This document shows positions 8,256 to 18,700 of a stretch of 35,049 nt of DNA, piece by piece. Under the pieces are notes generated by a model. That model ran no database searches, was not told the origin of the DNA, and saw nothing but the letters and a program-made list of their open reading frames with translations. The translations under genes were made by a program, and so were the position numbers. The stretch's first letter is position 1. Every line of letters begins with the position of its first letter. The stretch is from a virus: positions 1-35,049 of the IMG/VR virus record IMGVR_UViG_3300021364_000081; one strand, 5' to 3'.

Positions 8256-11200
8256 TTACTTCTTAGTTACGTGGGAAACAAATGTGAATGTAACAGTGTT
8301 GGTATCAGGAACATCTGCACTTAGAACAGTATTAATCCTTACCTCATTTGTAGCGGGAACATACTCAACAGTAGCATCAAATAGTTTGATACCTGTTCTG
8401 AGGTTACCATATTCTGTATGATACACATCAGTGCCATCGTCAGTCATAGCGAATTCAATGAATTCTCTATCTCCGCTGTTGGTATTTATTGCACAGACTG
8501 TTGTCTTAGCAGCACATGATGTTGTGCTAGAGTAAATAACAGAATTTCCTTGATCTGTTGTTCCTTTGACTAGACTATAATCTTGAGATCTAATAATACA
8601 ATCTTCCAGTTCAACAGTCTTAAGATCATTCTTAAGTAGAGTTAGTCCTGTGAAATTACCTCCACCAAATCCAGTGTTAAATCCAACATCACCATCACTA
8701 GTAAGTCTGATAACTGGATCAATTGTAATACCAGCAGAGATACCAATATCAAACTTTGCTTTACTTGAATGTAGGAAAGTAGTATCTGCTACAGTATTGT
8801 CAAGAGTAGTTGCAGCACTATCAATTGTGAGTAGCGAAGCGGTAACTTCTAATTCATCAGATGTTACTGATCTGATAGTATCAATGCTGTAGAAATCCAA
8901 TGCTTGCGTTGTGAGCTGCATTGTGTTGTTGCCATCATTATAGAAGAACAGAACGTTCTCATTGGCACCAGGAGCAGTCTCTGGGATAATGTAAGTATTT
9001 TGGTCAACGTCTTTGACGCCACCGAGAGAACCCCAGTTATTTCCATCATATCCCTCAAATTGACTGTCAGTTGAGTTAAATCTAATAGCACCTTGTGCTT
9101 CAGCACCTCTATCACTAGTACCACCAACAGGTAGAACAAGAGTAGATGTTGCATCAATTTCAACTCTCTTTCCAGCGTTAGGTCTGATAATTAAATCGTT
9201 AACGTCTGTAGAGATTGCATTGTTGCTCATACGGAGTTCACCGTTGACAACAAAATCTGTAAGACCTAGAGGATCAATTCTAAATTCAGATGTTTCTTCA
9301 ACAGTGATTGCGTCTACTGCTGTGTATACCCAACGTAGAGTTGCAGATCCGTTGGTAAAGTTATTTCCAGAAGTATCTCCTGGTTCAGAACCAGAAGTTG
9401 CGGTAACACCTGCTACCATTACTTCATAGATGTCATTCTTCCACTTGAGATACGCACCAACTAGTACAGGTGTATTAGCAGTCCAGTTGACATATGCTGG
9501 TGCAGCAACGTTGTTAGAACGCATCTTCTTAACGTTCTGGAACTCCATGTGGAATGGAGAGAACTTCATTGTATTAACAGCGTTGTTGTAGAACCACAAC
9601 GTGTTATCGTTTGCGCCAACAGTTTGTTCTGCTAGGATATATGTGTTACCGTCTAGGTCACGAACACCACCCAAGGAAGACCAGGACTGGTTAGCACCAC
9701 TGTAACCCTCATATTGATTAGTCTCAGTGTTGAAACGAATAGCACCATTACCATCAGTTGCAACAGGGAAGTTGGGTCTTGCTGCACTATCACCTGAAGG
9801 AATAATAATAGACGTTGCAGCAGAAACTCTTACGTTTTGACTTGTCGATGCATCAGGAGTAAGAGTTAGTTCTTCACCATTAATAGAAGAAATAACATTT
9901 TCAGAAATTCTTGTCTTCTCATTGACTTCAATCAGAGAAGTTGTCTTGATATAACCAGTGCTATCTAGATTACCATCAGTATCAATGGTAATATCATCAT
10001 TAATCGCAAGATCAGTACCACCAAGAGTTAGACTACCAGCAGCAGTAATAGTTAGGTTTGGTGCTGTTGCAAGAGTTGCGATTGCCGATGCATTAATATT
10101 ACTACCATTAATAGTTGTCGCTGTAAGAGCACCAGCAGCAGCAAGATTAACGTTTGTTGCGTTAATCGTAGTGCTCGTTAGAGTTGGAATAGTAACAAGA
10201 TCAGTTGCAACATCAGTCTCAATCAAATTTAATGTTTGTACTGAAGTTACGGAAATAGAAGCACCAGAACCAAATACTCTTGGGTTATTTGGATCAATAG
10301 TGATAACTGCTTCCAAATTATCTTCACCGCCCATATTAGGGTGGATCGTACAATAATAATAAAGAGGAGATGCTGTAGTTTCTGTTACTTTGAATTCCGC
10401 AGAGTTACCTGTTCTCGTAACACCCTGTGTATATTCAGTACCACCAAAGTTTAGAATGGCACTACCAGCAGCAGTTGGTGCTGCACTAAGTTGAACAGAG
10501 GATGAGTTAGGAACTGCAATGACTGTGGTTCCTGCAGGAATTGCGTCAGTTCCGCTGATGTAGAGAACTTGCATTCCAACCTGAATGCCAGTAGAACTAG
10601 AAACAGATAGAATTGTATTTCCAGAAGATAGAGTTGCTGTTACATTCTCCACCAAACTTGGAGAGAAAGGACCGTCTCTAAATTCACTTAGAGCAAATAC
10701 ATGACTTCCTTCATAATTGAAGACATATGTGTTACCAACATATAGTGTTAGATCTGGAATATAAGCTCCATCTATCAAGAATTTGAGATTACTTTCTGCA
10801 GCAGTTAGAGTTAGTGGATTTGCACTGTTGCTAGTTCTTACAACCTGACCTGCTGAGTAGTTATCATTGCTGGCAATAACACCAGTAATTTGAGATCCAT
10901 CATCTAGAACCTCATAGATAACTTGATCTGTGCCAGCATCACTTACCCCAGATGCTGTAACGGTTGTAGTTCCAGATGTTCCAGGTACGTTTGCAGTGAG
11001 ATTATCATTTGCAGTATATCCATAACCTCCAGATGTAAAGTTAACTGCAGCTACCTCACCTTGGTCATCGATGTCTACATCAGCAACAGCGCCAGTTCCA
11101 GTACCACCAGAAAAAGAAACTCCAGTGACTACTCCTTCGGATCCTCCTGTGCCTGGTGTTACGATATCAGCAGATTCAATAGCACCACCATAAGTTCTGA

Positions 11201-12557
11201 TCGTATTCGATGTTGTGAAAGCACCCAATGCTGCTGTGAATGATAATTTAACACCATCAATAGATGTTACAGCATATACGATATCTTGTACCAGATCTGC
11301 AGGATCAACTCCAAGAGTGTCACCTTCAAAATAACCAACACCACCATTAGAAATGGTAACTGTATTGATAGCACCTAGAGAACTGATGGTATAGTTAAAT
11401 GCTACACTCTGGTTGCCATATGGTGGAACAGCAGTAAATGTAGCAGAACCAGCTGTAGTTGGTGTATCTGACAAAGACATTGACCACTGCTGGGTGTCTG
11501 CGTTAAATTGTACATTAGCAACTGTAGTATTGGCAGCAAGAGCACCAGTTCCAGTAGCAGTAATTGGAGAACCATCTACAAGATTTAATGCATCGGTTGC
11601 TGTAATATTAACCTGGCTAAGTGGATTTCCATCTTCCGAATCAATTGTCGCACTGAAAGTATATGGGGTAGGTAAAGTTAAAACATCACCAACTGTATAT
11701 CCAGTTCCATAACCAGCAAAACTAAAATTCTCAGTGTCAACAGATCCAGGATTGTTGTTAACTGTAAATACAGCACCAGAACCACCACTAGTTTGTGTTA
11801 CATCATTCTCATCCTGATATTCCATATCAGCATTGATTGGAACCAGATTATCCGCATTTGAATAACCAGTTCCACTGTTAGTAATGGTTACGATTGTTAC
11901 TTGTCCTTGGTCTACTGTAATAGACGCAACAGCACCTGTACCTGTGCCACCCGACAGTCCAACATCATCATAACTACCATCTTCATACCCAGAACCATTT
12001 GCAGTGATCGTTCCAGCAATAGGGAGAATAGTAATGTTTGCTGTTGTTCCAGATCCAGTTCCACCTAGTAAATTGACGGCAGAATAAGTTCCTGCTACCA
12101 TACCAGCACCAGCATTAGTGATGCTACCTATGAATGATAGAACCTCAATAGTAGCAGCAGCATTTCTACCAGTACCACCTGTTAGAAGAATATCGTTATA
12201 TGTTCCTGCCTCATATAAAGAACCAGGACTAGTTACTGAAATATCAGCAGTTGTTAGAAAATTCTTTTGTACAAAACTATCACCATAAGTTTTGTATCCA
12301 GTTGGTGTAAAGTCAGCATATTTTTTACCGCCACCAACGACACCAAGAGTTCCTACTTCTACTTTGTAGAGACCTAGGTCTTCGTCGTTTGTATATGCTA
12401 AACTTGGAGAGGTGATGCTACCATCACCCAGTTTTAAGATGCCAGTCGATAGGTCACTACCGCCCTGTGCAACGTTGAAAATTTGTGTACTGATCTCATT
12501 AATTTTGACCCTTTGCTGTTCAAAGGTATCAGTACGTGCTACATTAATTGCTGGCAT
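8256..12557 (-). CDS. Tail-fibre-like virion structural protein with embedded cupredoxin domain
   Basis: This 1433-residue protein starts MPAINVARTDTFEQQRVKIN, a start I recall from cyanomyovirus structural proteins. Three GTY/GSY repeats begin at residues 118, 156 and 194 with an exact 38-residue period, followed by further GxGY units to about 540. A cupredoxin-like domain (about 580-750) carries H619 (GSHVFALS) and C736-H739-M742 (CTIHPNM, the amicyanin spacing), interrupted by about 70 residues of a VGM-type beta module. Residues 770-900 are short beta repeats (TINATN, LTLTPDA). Two related blocks begin GAIRFN at 938 and 1156, each continuing through EGY, LGGV(R/K)D and NTYI. The C-terminus is a conserved beta region ending VTFTFVSHVTKK. 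The start overlaps the preceding small gene by 14 nt, implying coupling. Fibre or baseplate-decoration identity is inferred. Confidence 0.85.
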   Translation of the reverse strand: MPAINVARTDTFEQQRVKINEISTQIFNVAQGGSDLSTGILKLGDGSITSPSLAYTNDEDLGLYKVEVGTLGVVGGGKKYADFTPTGYKTYGDSFVQKNFLTTADISVTSPGSLYEAGTYNDILLTGGTGRNAAATIEVLSFIGSITNAGAGMVAGTYSAVNLLGGTGSGTTANITILPIAGTITANGSGYEDGSYDDVGLSGGTGTGAVASITVDQGQVTIVTITNSGTGYSNADNLVPINADMEYQDENDVTQTSGGSGAVFTVNNNPGSVDTENFSFAGYGTGYTVGDVLTLPTPYTFSATIDSEDGNPLSQVNITATDALNLVDGSPITATGTGALAANTTVANVQFNADTQQWSMSLSDTPTTAGSATFTAVPPYGNQSVAFNYTISSLGAINTVTISNGGVGYFEGDTLGVDPADLVQDIVYAVTSIDGVKLSFTAALGAFTTSNTIRTYGGAIESADIVTPGTGGSEGVVTGVSFSGGTGTGAVADVDIDDQGEVAAVNFTSGGYGYTANDNLTANVPGTSGTTTVTASGVSDAGTDQVIYEVLDDGSQITGVIASNDNYSAGQVVRTSNSANPLTLTAAESNLKFLIDGAYIPDLTLYVGNTYVFNYEGSHVFALSEFRDGPFSPSLVENVTATLSSGNTILSVSSSTGIQVGMQVLYISGTDAIPAGTTVIAVPNSSSVQLSAAPTAAGSAILNFGGTEYTQGVTRTGNSAEFKVTETTASPLYYYCTIHPNMGGEDNLEAVITIDPNNPRVFGSGASISVTSVQTLNLIETDVATDLVTIPTLTSTTINATNVNLAAAGALTATTINGSNINASAIATLATAPNLTITAAGSLTLGGTDLAINDDITIDTDGNLDSTGYIKTTSLIEVNEKTRISENVISSINGEELTLTPDASTSQNVRVSAATSIIIPSGDSAARPNFPVATDGNGAIRFNTETNQYEGYSGANQSWSSLGGVRDLDGNTYILAEQTVGANDNTLWFYNNAVNTMKFSPFHMEFQNVKKMRSNNVAAPAYVNWTANTPVLVGAYLKWKNDIYEVMVAGVTATSGSEPGDTSGNNFTNGSATLRWVYTAVDAITVEETSEFRIDPLGLTDFVVNGELRMSNNAISTDVNDLIIRPNAGKRVEIDATSTLVLPVGGTSDRGAEAQGAIRFNSTDSQFEGYDGNNWGSLGGVKDVDQNTYIIPETAPGANENVLFFYNDGNNTMQLTTQALDFYSIDTIRSVTSDELEVTASLLTIDSAATTLDNTVADTTFLHSSKAKFDIGISAGITIDPVIRLTSDGDVGFNTGFGGGNFTGLTLLKNDLKTVELEDCIIRSQDYSLVKGTTDQGNSVIYSSTTSCAAKTTVCAINTNSGDREFIEFAMTDDGTDVYHTEYGNLRTGIKLFDATVEYVPATNEVRINTVLSADVPDTNTVTFTFVSHVTKK
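8900..9750 (-). repeat. Internal duplication of a ~218-residue block in the tail-fibre-like protein
   Basis: GAIRFNTETNQYEGYSG starts at residue 938 and GAIRFNSTDSQFEGYDG at residue 1156. Each is followed by a W-x-S-LGGV(R/K)D-x-D-x-NTYI stretch, then GAN(D/E)N and FYN(N/D)..NTM. The 218-residue offset indicates an ancient tandem duplication. The copies have diverged at the DNA level. Confidence 0.8.
10332..10703 (-). other. Cupredoxin-like type 1 copper ligand set, split by a beta insertion
   Basis: His619 is encoded at 10701-10703, and Cys736, His739 and Met742 lie in CTIHPNM at 10332-10352. Type 1 copper proteins bind copper through His...Cys-x2-His-x2-Met in the amicyanin-like arrangement, and YYYCTIHPNMGG matches that loop. 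The 116 residues between H619 and C736 exceed the usual distance because a module (about 635-705, with a VGMQV core) is inserted before EYTQGVTRTG. Copper binding is inferred. Confidence 0.65.
11864..12206 (-). repeat. 38-residue GTY/GGTG beta repeats
   Basis: Three units, AGTYNDILLTGGTG, AGTYSAVNLLGGTG and DGSYDDVGLSGGTG, begin at codons ending at 12206, 12092 and 11978. The period is exactly 114 bp (38 residues). Related units occur in the gp7-position protein, in gp8 and at the left edge of the window. Confidence 0.85.
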
Positions 12558-12750
12558 TTTTGATTAACTCGCGCAGAAGGGACTTTATTTCAGAGACTTC
12601 ATTCTTCAATGTATTTATGTCCTCTAACGCGGAACCTAGCTGCAAAGATTTCCTCCTTGCAGCTATTGCAGAATCGTCCAAATTGATGATGGCACCTGTG
12701 TTTTTGTCTCTTACGAGACCATCATGCCCTTCAACCTTGATATGCTTCAT
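12544..12750 (-). CDS. Small coiled-coil-like protein, 68 residues, unknown function
   Basis: From the ATG at 12750 the protein reads MKHIKVEGHDGLVRDKNTGA and ends LLRELIKNASN. The front half (VRDKNTGAIIN) resembles a short protein family found between structural genes of T4-like cyanophages. The back half (ALEDINTLKNEVSEIKSLLREL) has heptad-like leucine and isoleucine spacing, suggesting a short coiled coil. An in-frame TTG at 12774 would add 8 residues and overlap the upstream gene's stop. ATG is preferred because it lies 10 nt after that stop and matches the MKHIKVEG start I recall for the family. Neither start has a clear ribosome-binding site. Its stop overlaps the next gene's start by 14 nt. 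A fibre-assembly accessory role is possible but unproven. Confidence 0.7.
   Translation of the reverse strand: MKHIKVEGHDGLVRDKNTGAIINLDDSAIAARRKSLQLGSALEDINTLKNEVSEIKSLLRELIKNASN
12612..12619 (-). promoter_or_regulatory. Possible late promoter (CATAAATA) inside the small gene
   Basis: The minus strand has CATAAATA, a match to the NATAAATA late consensus, 54 nt before the ATG of the tail-fibre-like gene. It lies inside a coding region and its spacing differs from the other late motifs here, so it may be chance. Confidence 0.25.
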
Positions 12751-12760
12751 GCGCGGAAAA

Positions 12761-15700
12761 TCAGAAGGATGCAACAGCGCGAATGTCTTGGACCTTAGGA
12801 GCGAATGCTGGGTCTACGGACTTCATAACAATCTTCACTCCAAACGAGGAGAATTCAGGTAGATCAGAGACACTGTACTTGAATTCTTGATAAGAAGATT
12901 GCTTTTCAACAGTACCAGAGATGCTATTCTCGCTAGTCGCAAGTTCTAGTACATCTGGTGAACCATCTGTATTGAAGTATACCCAATCAATATCATCAAA
13001 GTTCTCCTGACTAGACGCTTTCTTAATTCTGTAAAGAACTCTGATGTTCTCAGTTTCTTTTACATTAACTGTTAGTCTAACATCAATAGATGTTCCAGGA
13101 TTACTGATACCGATTTCCTTAGTTACATACTTAGCAACAGAAGAACTGTTCTTGGAAGTATCTTCTGCAACGAAGTCAATACCATTAGAGTATGTCAAAG
13201 TTCCTACTTCTAGATATCCAGCTTCTTCAGCAGGTTGATTAGGATAAGAAATAATATCACCAACTCTAAAGATATCAGCAACTTGATCCGCAACTACAGA
13301 GTTTCTAGAGAACAATGCATTGTCTACAATTCTTCCAGTGTAGTCATTTGCTAGAGGTTGAACATCAGTTCTAACTCTGAGTTCTTGTGTCTTGCTATTC
13401 CAGATAACTGCTTTACCAGTAATCTTATTGTCGTAAGTCTGAGCAGTATTAGATGGGTTACGTGCAATGATTGTAGCACCATCATTAATATCAAATAATA
13501 GTTCAGATGGATTAGAATCTACAGTAACTGAAGTCTGACTTAGTTGGTTTCCAAGAGTAACAGTTTCTCCTTTTTGGAAGAACTGCTGCGTCTTGACCTT
13601 GACATATACAACAGCACCATTTATTCTAGCAATAGTACCAGATGCCTTGGTTGTTTGACCTTGAATAGTCTGGTTTGCTTGGATTTCTGTTCCACCAGCA
13701 AGTTGGAATTGATAGATTGGATAGAACTTAACAACCTGATCTCTTCTACCAAATCTATTTTCTTTACCAGAAGCATTTTCAATTCTGCTGCTAGAGGTTT
13801 TAACAGTAGCATTTCCTAGATCAACTACTGGAGATAGATGACTTACTGTAGAAGAAATAACCATCTGATACTGTAGGGAACCCTCAGTAATATTATTGAG
13901 AGTTTCATTAATATCAGAAGCAATCATCTTCTGATTTGTGAAATATTGTGGTTCATTTAAGAACGCTCTCTCAAATGCTGATTGATCGTAAGAGTTGTAA
14001 TTTGTAGTAGCAGAATCTACAGGGATTACATCAGTTGTCTTAACAGAACATTCTAACTTAGTGCCAGTGAATGATAGATATCCTACTTGTGGATATAGAG
14101 TTTCAAACTTTCTATTGTAAGTGGCATAAACATTATCGCCACCACCAAAAGAGTTTGCAGAAGCATCAGTAACAGAAGTAATATTGTAAGTATCAATACC
14201 ACTGTTGGTGATTTGGAAGAGTGTGCTATTCAAAGCAGCAGATGTGATACCACCTGTTTCTTTAGCACTTCTGTAGTAAACGTAAGATTTACCACTGTCT
14301 TCAAAACCATTGTCTCTATGAGAAACTTTTAAGATGCCGTTGTTGTTCTTGAATAGCAATGAATTTGCATTGCTATTTGCACTAGCATTAGTTTCAAATG
14401 GATTTGATTTGAGTAACTCATAACCAAGAGACTTATTCTTGAGTTTCAGTGTAGCAGGTCTTGTGATATCAAACTCTGCACGATACATCTTGAATTTTAG
14501 ATCTTCAAAGATATCTTCTTGCCAACTCTCAGTATTTTGAGACTTGTAAACAGAACCTAGAGCAGGTTGTGTGGTGATAACAGTGCTTGTAGCAATATCA
14601 GTCTCACCTAGTCTAGACGCCCAGAGTTTGTAGTCAGTAGAATCTGTCTCTACAACTAGAGCATACTCTGTATCATTTTGTAGATATACAGGATAATCAA
14701 ACTTAAAGTTTGTTGGTGTGGTAGATTTTGTAACACCCTCTCTGTCGATTGAAACACCCATTCTTACTGCAGGTGTGTCAATCTCAATAAAGGTTTGGAT
14801 TTCACATCCACCTGCACCATTACCAATACCTTTGACAACAACAGAAGGTGGTTCAGTATAACCAAAACCACTTAGAGAAATCTCAGTGTTGTAAATTTTA
14901 CCACCAGAAACTTCTACTCTTGCTGTTGCAGTAGAACCACCAGGAAGTTGTGGACTTTCAATAGTTAGAATTGCACTGTCATAATTTTGACCAGGGTTTG
15001 TCACCTTGATATCAGACAACTTACCACTGTCTTTTGCAATTGTTAGTTTTAGATTAGTGCCGTCCGTAGCATTTGATAATGTGACAGAAGGAATTGATAG
15101 ATCTTCATTCTGCACAAAAGATTTACCGTTATGGTTGCTAAGAACAACAGTGTATACTTGCTCATTAGTCAGACTATACTTACCAGATGCAGTTGCAACT
15201 AGTTCTACATTGTTCTTGTCAAAGATTTGTAGAATAGGACCTGAAGCAGCAGAAGATAAACCAGTTACATTCTCACCTTTGTAAACAGCAACATCACCGT
15301 TTGCATAGCACTTGAGGAAAGTGTTTGGTGGTAGTGTTTTCTCGGATCCAGGAACAATGTTCTTTCCTGGTTTTTCTGCATCTACATTAGTGATATATGT
15401 TTTGATTGGTACATTTGTACTCTTCTTGCTGAAGAATAGATCTAGACCAGTAATAAAGCATCCGCCCTCTAGGTTCTCAACCTTAAAGGTTTGTGCAAGT
15501 GGATTAGGTCTTACAGGATTATCAGTATTGCTTTCGATCAACTGAACACCTTCGTTAGACTTAAAGTAAGAAGGTCTTGTAGATACAATGCTAGAAGGAT
15601 TTTCTGGCAGGACACCAGTAGCATAATACTTAACTTCAGTATAGCTATCTACATCTTCTTTTGCTTTATTTGAAGAACTGGATGTAAATCTGAATGTTAG

Positions 15701-18700
15701 AATACCAGAAGTGATTGATACTTCTTCAGCATCTGTATCATATCCAACTGTATCGATATCACCAGTCCATGTTGCATTCTCTAGTGGTGGATAACCAGCA
15801 GGAAGAATGATTAGACCAGAAGCATTACCATACTCATCAGTTGTGATAGGACCGTTGAATGCAGACAAAGAGTTACCAGCAATACCAGTAAATCTTAGGT
15901 CTGGGTTTACCCAACGATCAATTTTTCTACCCTCAAGGAATACATACATCCTTGTATTGGGTTTCATTCTTCTGATTACAAACTTGACAGGGGTGCTTCT
16001 TGCATAGAATGACAAAGCAGTAGAAACAATATTGCCATTGACTGTCTTAGATTGAACACCTTTACCAATATCATTGTTTTGAGGACTGATGTTGGAAGAA
16101 CTAGAGATAGCAGCACTTTCTACAGTTGCATTTGCTTGCTGAGTATTGATTTCACCAAGAGAATTAATTGCAGTAAAGGAAGGTGCTGTTCCAACCCAGT
16201 TAACAACAAAAGAGTTGTGGATACTAGAGAACGCTTCCTCAACACTATCTTTTGCTAAGAAAATGTTGAATAGAGTTGTGTTTGTATCTACGATGATTGG
16301 TTCTTCTGTTTGATCATACCACTGATCAATAGAAGGAGAAACTTCACCATCACCAACGTATTGTAGAACAACGAATGGATTTGGATTGAGTTCTTTAGAT
16401 GCAGATGGATTACCTAGTAGTTCTAGATCTGTATATGGTAGAGATACAAGACTTCCTGTTTTCTTATAACCAGAAACTGCTCTCTGATCTTCTCTAGTAT
16501 TAATTTCTACAAGAGAAATACTATCTTCTTTAGATTGTGGACGCAATACAGACTGTTGAGGATCAATAGCACATACATGATCCAAAGACTTGAGATTGCC
16601 TCTGTGTGCTTCAAAGTTATCAACAAAGAAACCAGACTTAAATCTGTCTAGACCAACACTATCCTTGACCTGCATATTGAGAGCTTGTTGCTCAAGAATG
16701 CTGAGTGTGGTATAATATTCAAGACGTTCAATGCGTTTCTCCAGTTTACCAATATCACGCATTGTGTAGCGTCTATTGTCAACGGGGGTAATTCTCACAT
16801 CTTTGCTTGTCTTTGTATATGCAGGAATATATGCATAAAAGAGAGCGACTGCATCTTCAATTGGATCTGGCTTTGTTGGGTTCAAAGAAGAATTACCCTC
16901 CTTCACAACAAAGTCACCCTTTTGTGTCAAGAACACACCATCAATACGATCAAGATATTGAACCTGACTGAATGAGAATGTATACTCAAGATTAGAATCA
17001 GGAGCAGGGGTGCTAGCAATAACAGATCCATTGCCTGCAAAAGATCCTTCGGTTACTTCTAGTAGAGACTTATCGAGATAACCTGGGATGATAGCATTGA
17101 CATCAACCTTTGGTCTGAAGTCAATTACGTTCTTAAGTTCAATGTTACCTAGAACTGCAGAGTTGAAAGAAGGAATTTCGTCTTCAGTAACACCTGCTTC
17201 ATGTAGATAACTGTCAATAGTAACGAAGTCTCCTTGAGATTGCTGGAAGTAATCAAATGCAATAACAAGTTGACCACCAGCAGATTCAAATCCAGGTTTT
17301 AGGACAATTCTAGATACCTCATAAATGGTATCTCTCTGACCATCATCAAAAGTATATCTGGATGTTACATCTGTACCAGACACTAGGTTACCAGCAGTAT
17401 CAACCTCAGGTGGTTGAGATGGAGTACCTTCATAAACATATCTGAGTTTGAATACGTCAGAGTATGATAGAGTTTCAATAACCTCTGTATCATAATCTGT
17501 TCCTCTCAAAGGAATAACGCGGTCACCAGATGCAGTAACAACAATTCTCTTGTTTCTTACAGCAGTCTTAAGTCTTGGTTTTGCGTTAGATACTTCTAGA
17601 GTTGCAGTCAACTTGAGTTTAGGGAAGTCACCATTGCTAGGAATAGTACCAAAGTAACCTTCGCTCAATGCTAGACTAATAGATCCAGATGTTAGACCAC
17701 TAGCAGTATCTGTAGCAGAAGTAATAGATACAGAATCTTCGGGAATATAAATGATATCTCCCTTGGCGATGTTAGGTGCATCACCTGGGTCAAGTACAGT
17801 TACAATATAATTTGCTTCAGTAAATGCAGCAAATCTTTGTGTACCGAATGGCAACTGTGCAGCAAATGTAATTAGACCACCACTAGAAGAAGCAGTAGTA
17901 ACAAAATCTCTACGGAAGTAATACTTAATCTTAGTATCGTCACCACCAGCAGAGATCTTTTCTACTTGTTTGCTACCTGTTGGGAACAATAGTGTGCCAC
18001 TTGTAGTATTGACACTCTTTGGACGCAATCTTACAATACTTGTGTTAGTAACATTGCCAGGAAGAGCAGTATCTAGATAAATTCTAGTCTTAGCAGATCC
18101 AGCAGGAGTTGTAGCATATTCTACGAGAGCTCTGACTAGATTATTGTCATCATCAGAGAACTGAACAAGATCGCCAGGAAGAAGTAGACCAGCAGCGTTT
18201 GCACTGAAACTTGTAGATTCTACAAACATCGTGCCTTTAGTTCCAAAGAACGTAAAGTCTGTTACATTAGAAATCTCAGAGTATTCCTGATTATCTACTA
18301 CTAGATCACCACTAAACTTGTTACCACCACCAGATCCATAAGAAGAACCAATAGACTTAACATTATTTGGTGTGTATGTTGTTACACTATTTCTGAATAG
18401 AACTGCACGAACTTCAGCAGCACCAGAACTATCACCAGAACCAGCAATTACAACTTCAGGTGGTTGAGAGAACTCAATATTTCTTAGAGCATTTCTATTA
18501 TTGATGTCAACTTTATAGACAGCAGAACCATATACAACTGCGTCTAGTTTAGAAGAATCGTAAGTAACACCATTCAATTGAACAGTTGCACCGCTAGTAT
18601 ATCCAGATCCTCTCTTGAGAGTGATGAAGTGGGAAATAGTATTGTCTTTTGCAACTTTTACAGTCTCACCACTTTCAGATCTAATTGTTTCACCAGATTT

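Noticed and set aside
8483-8490. AATAAATA late-promoter-like box on the minus strand
   Set aside because: It lies inside the tail-fibre-like coding region, 230 nt before the next start, and the genome is AT-rich; it is probably chance.
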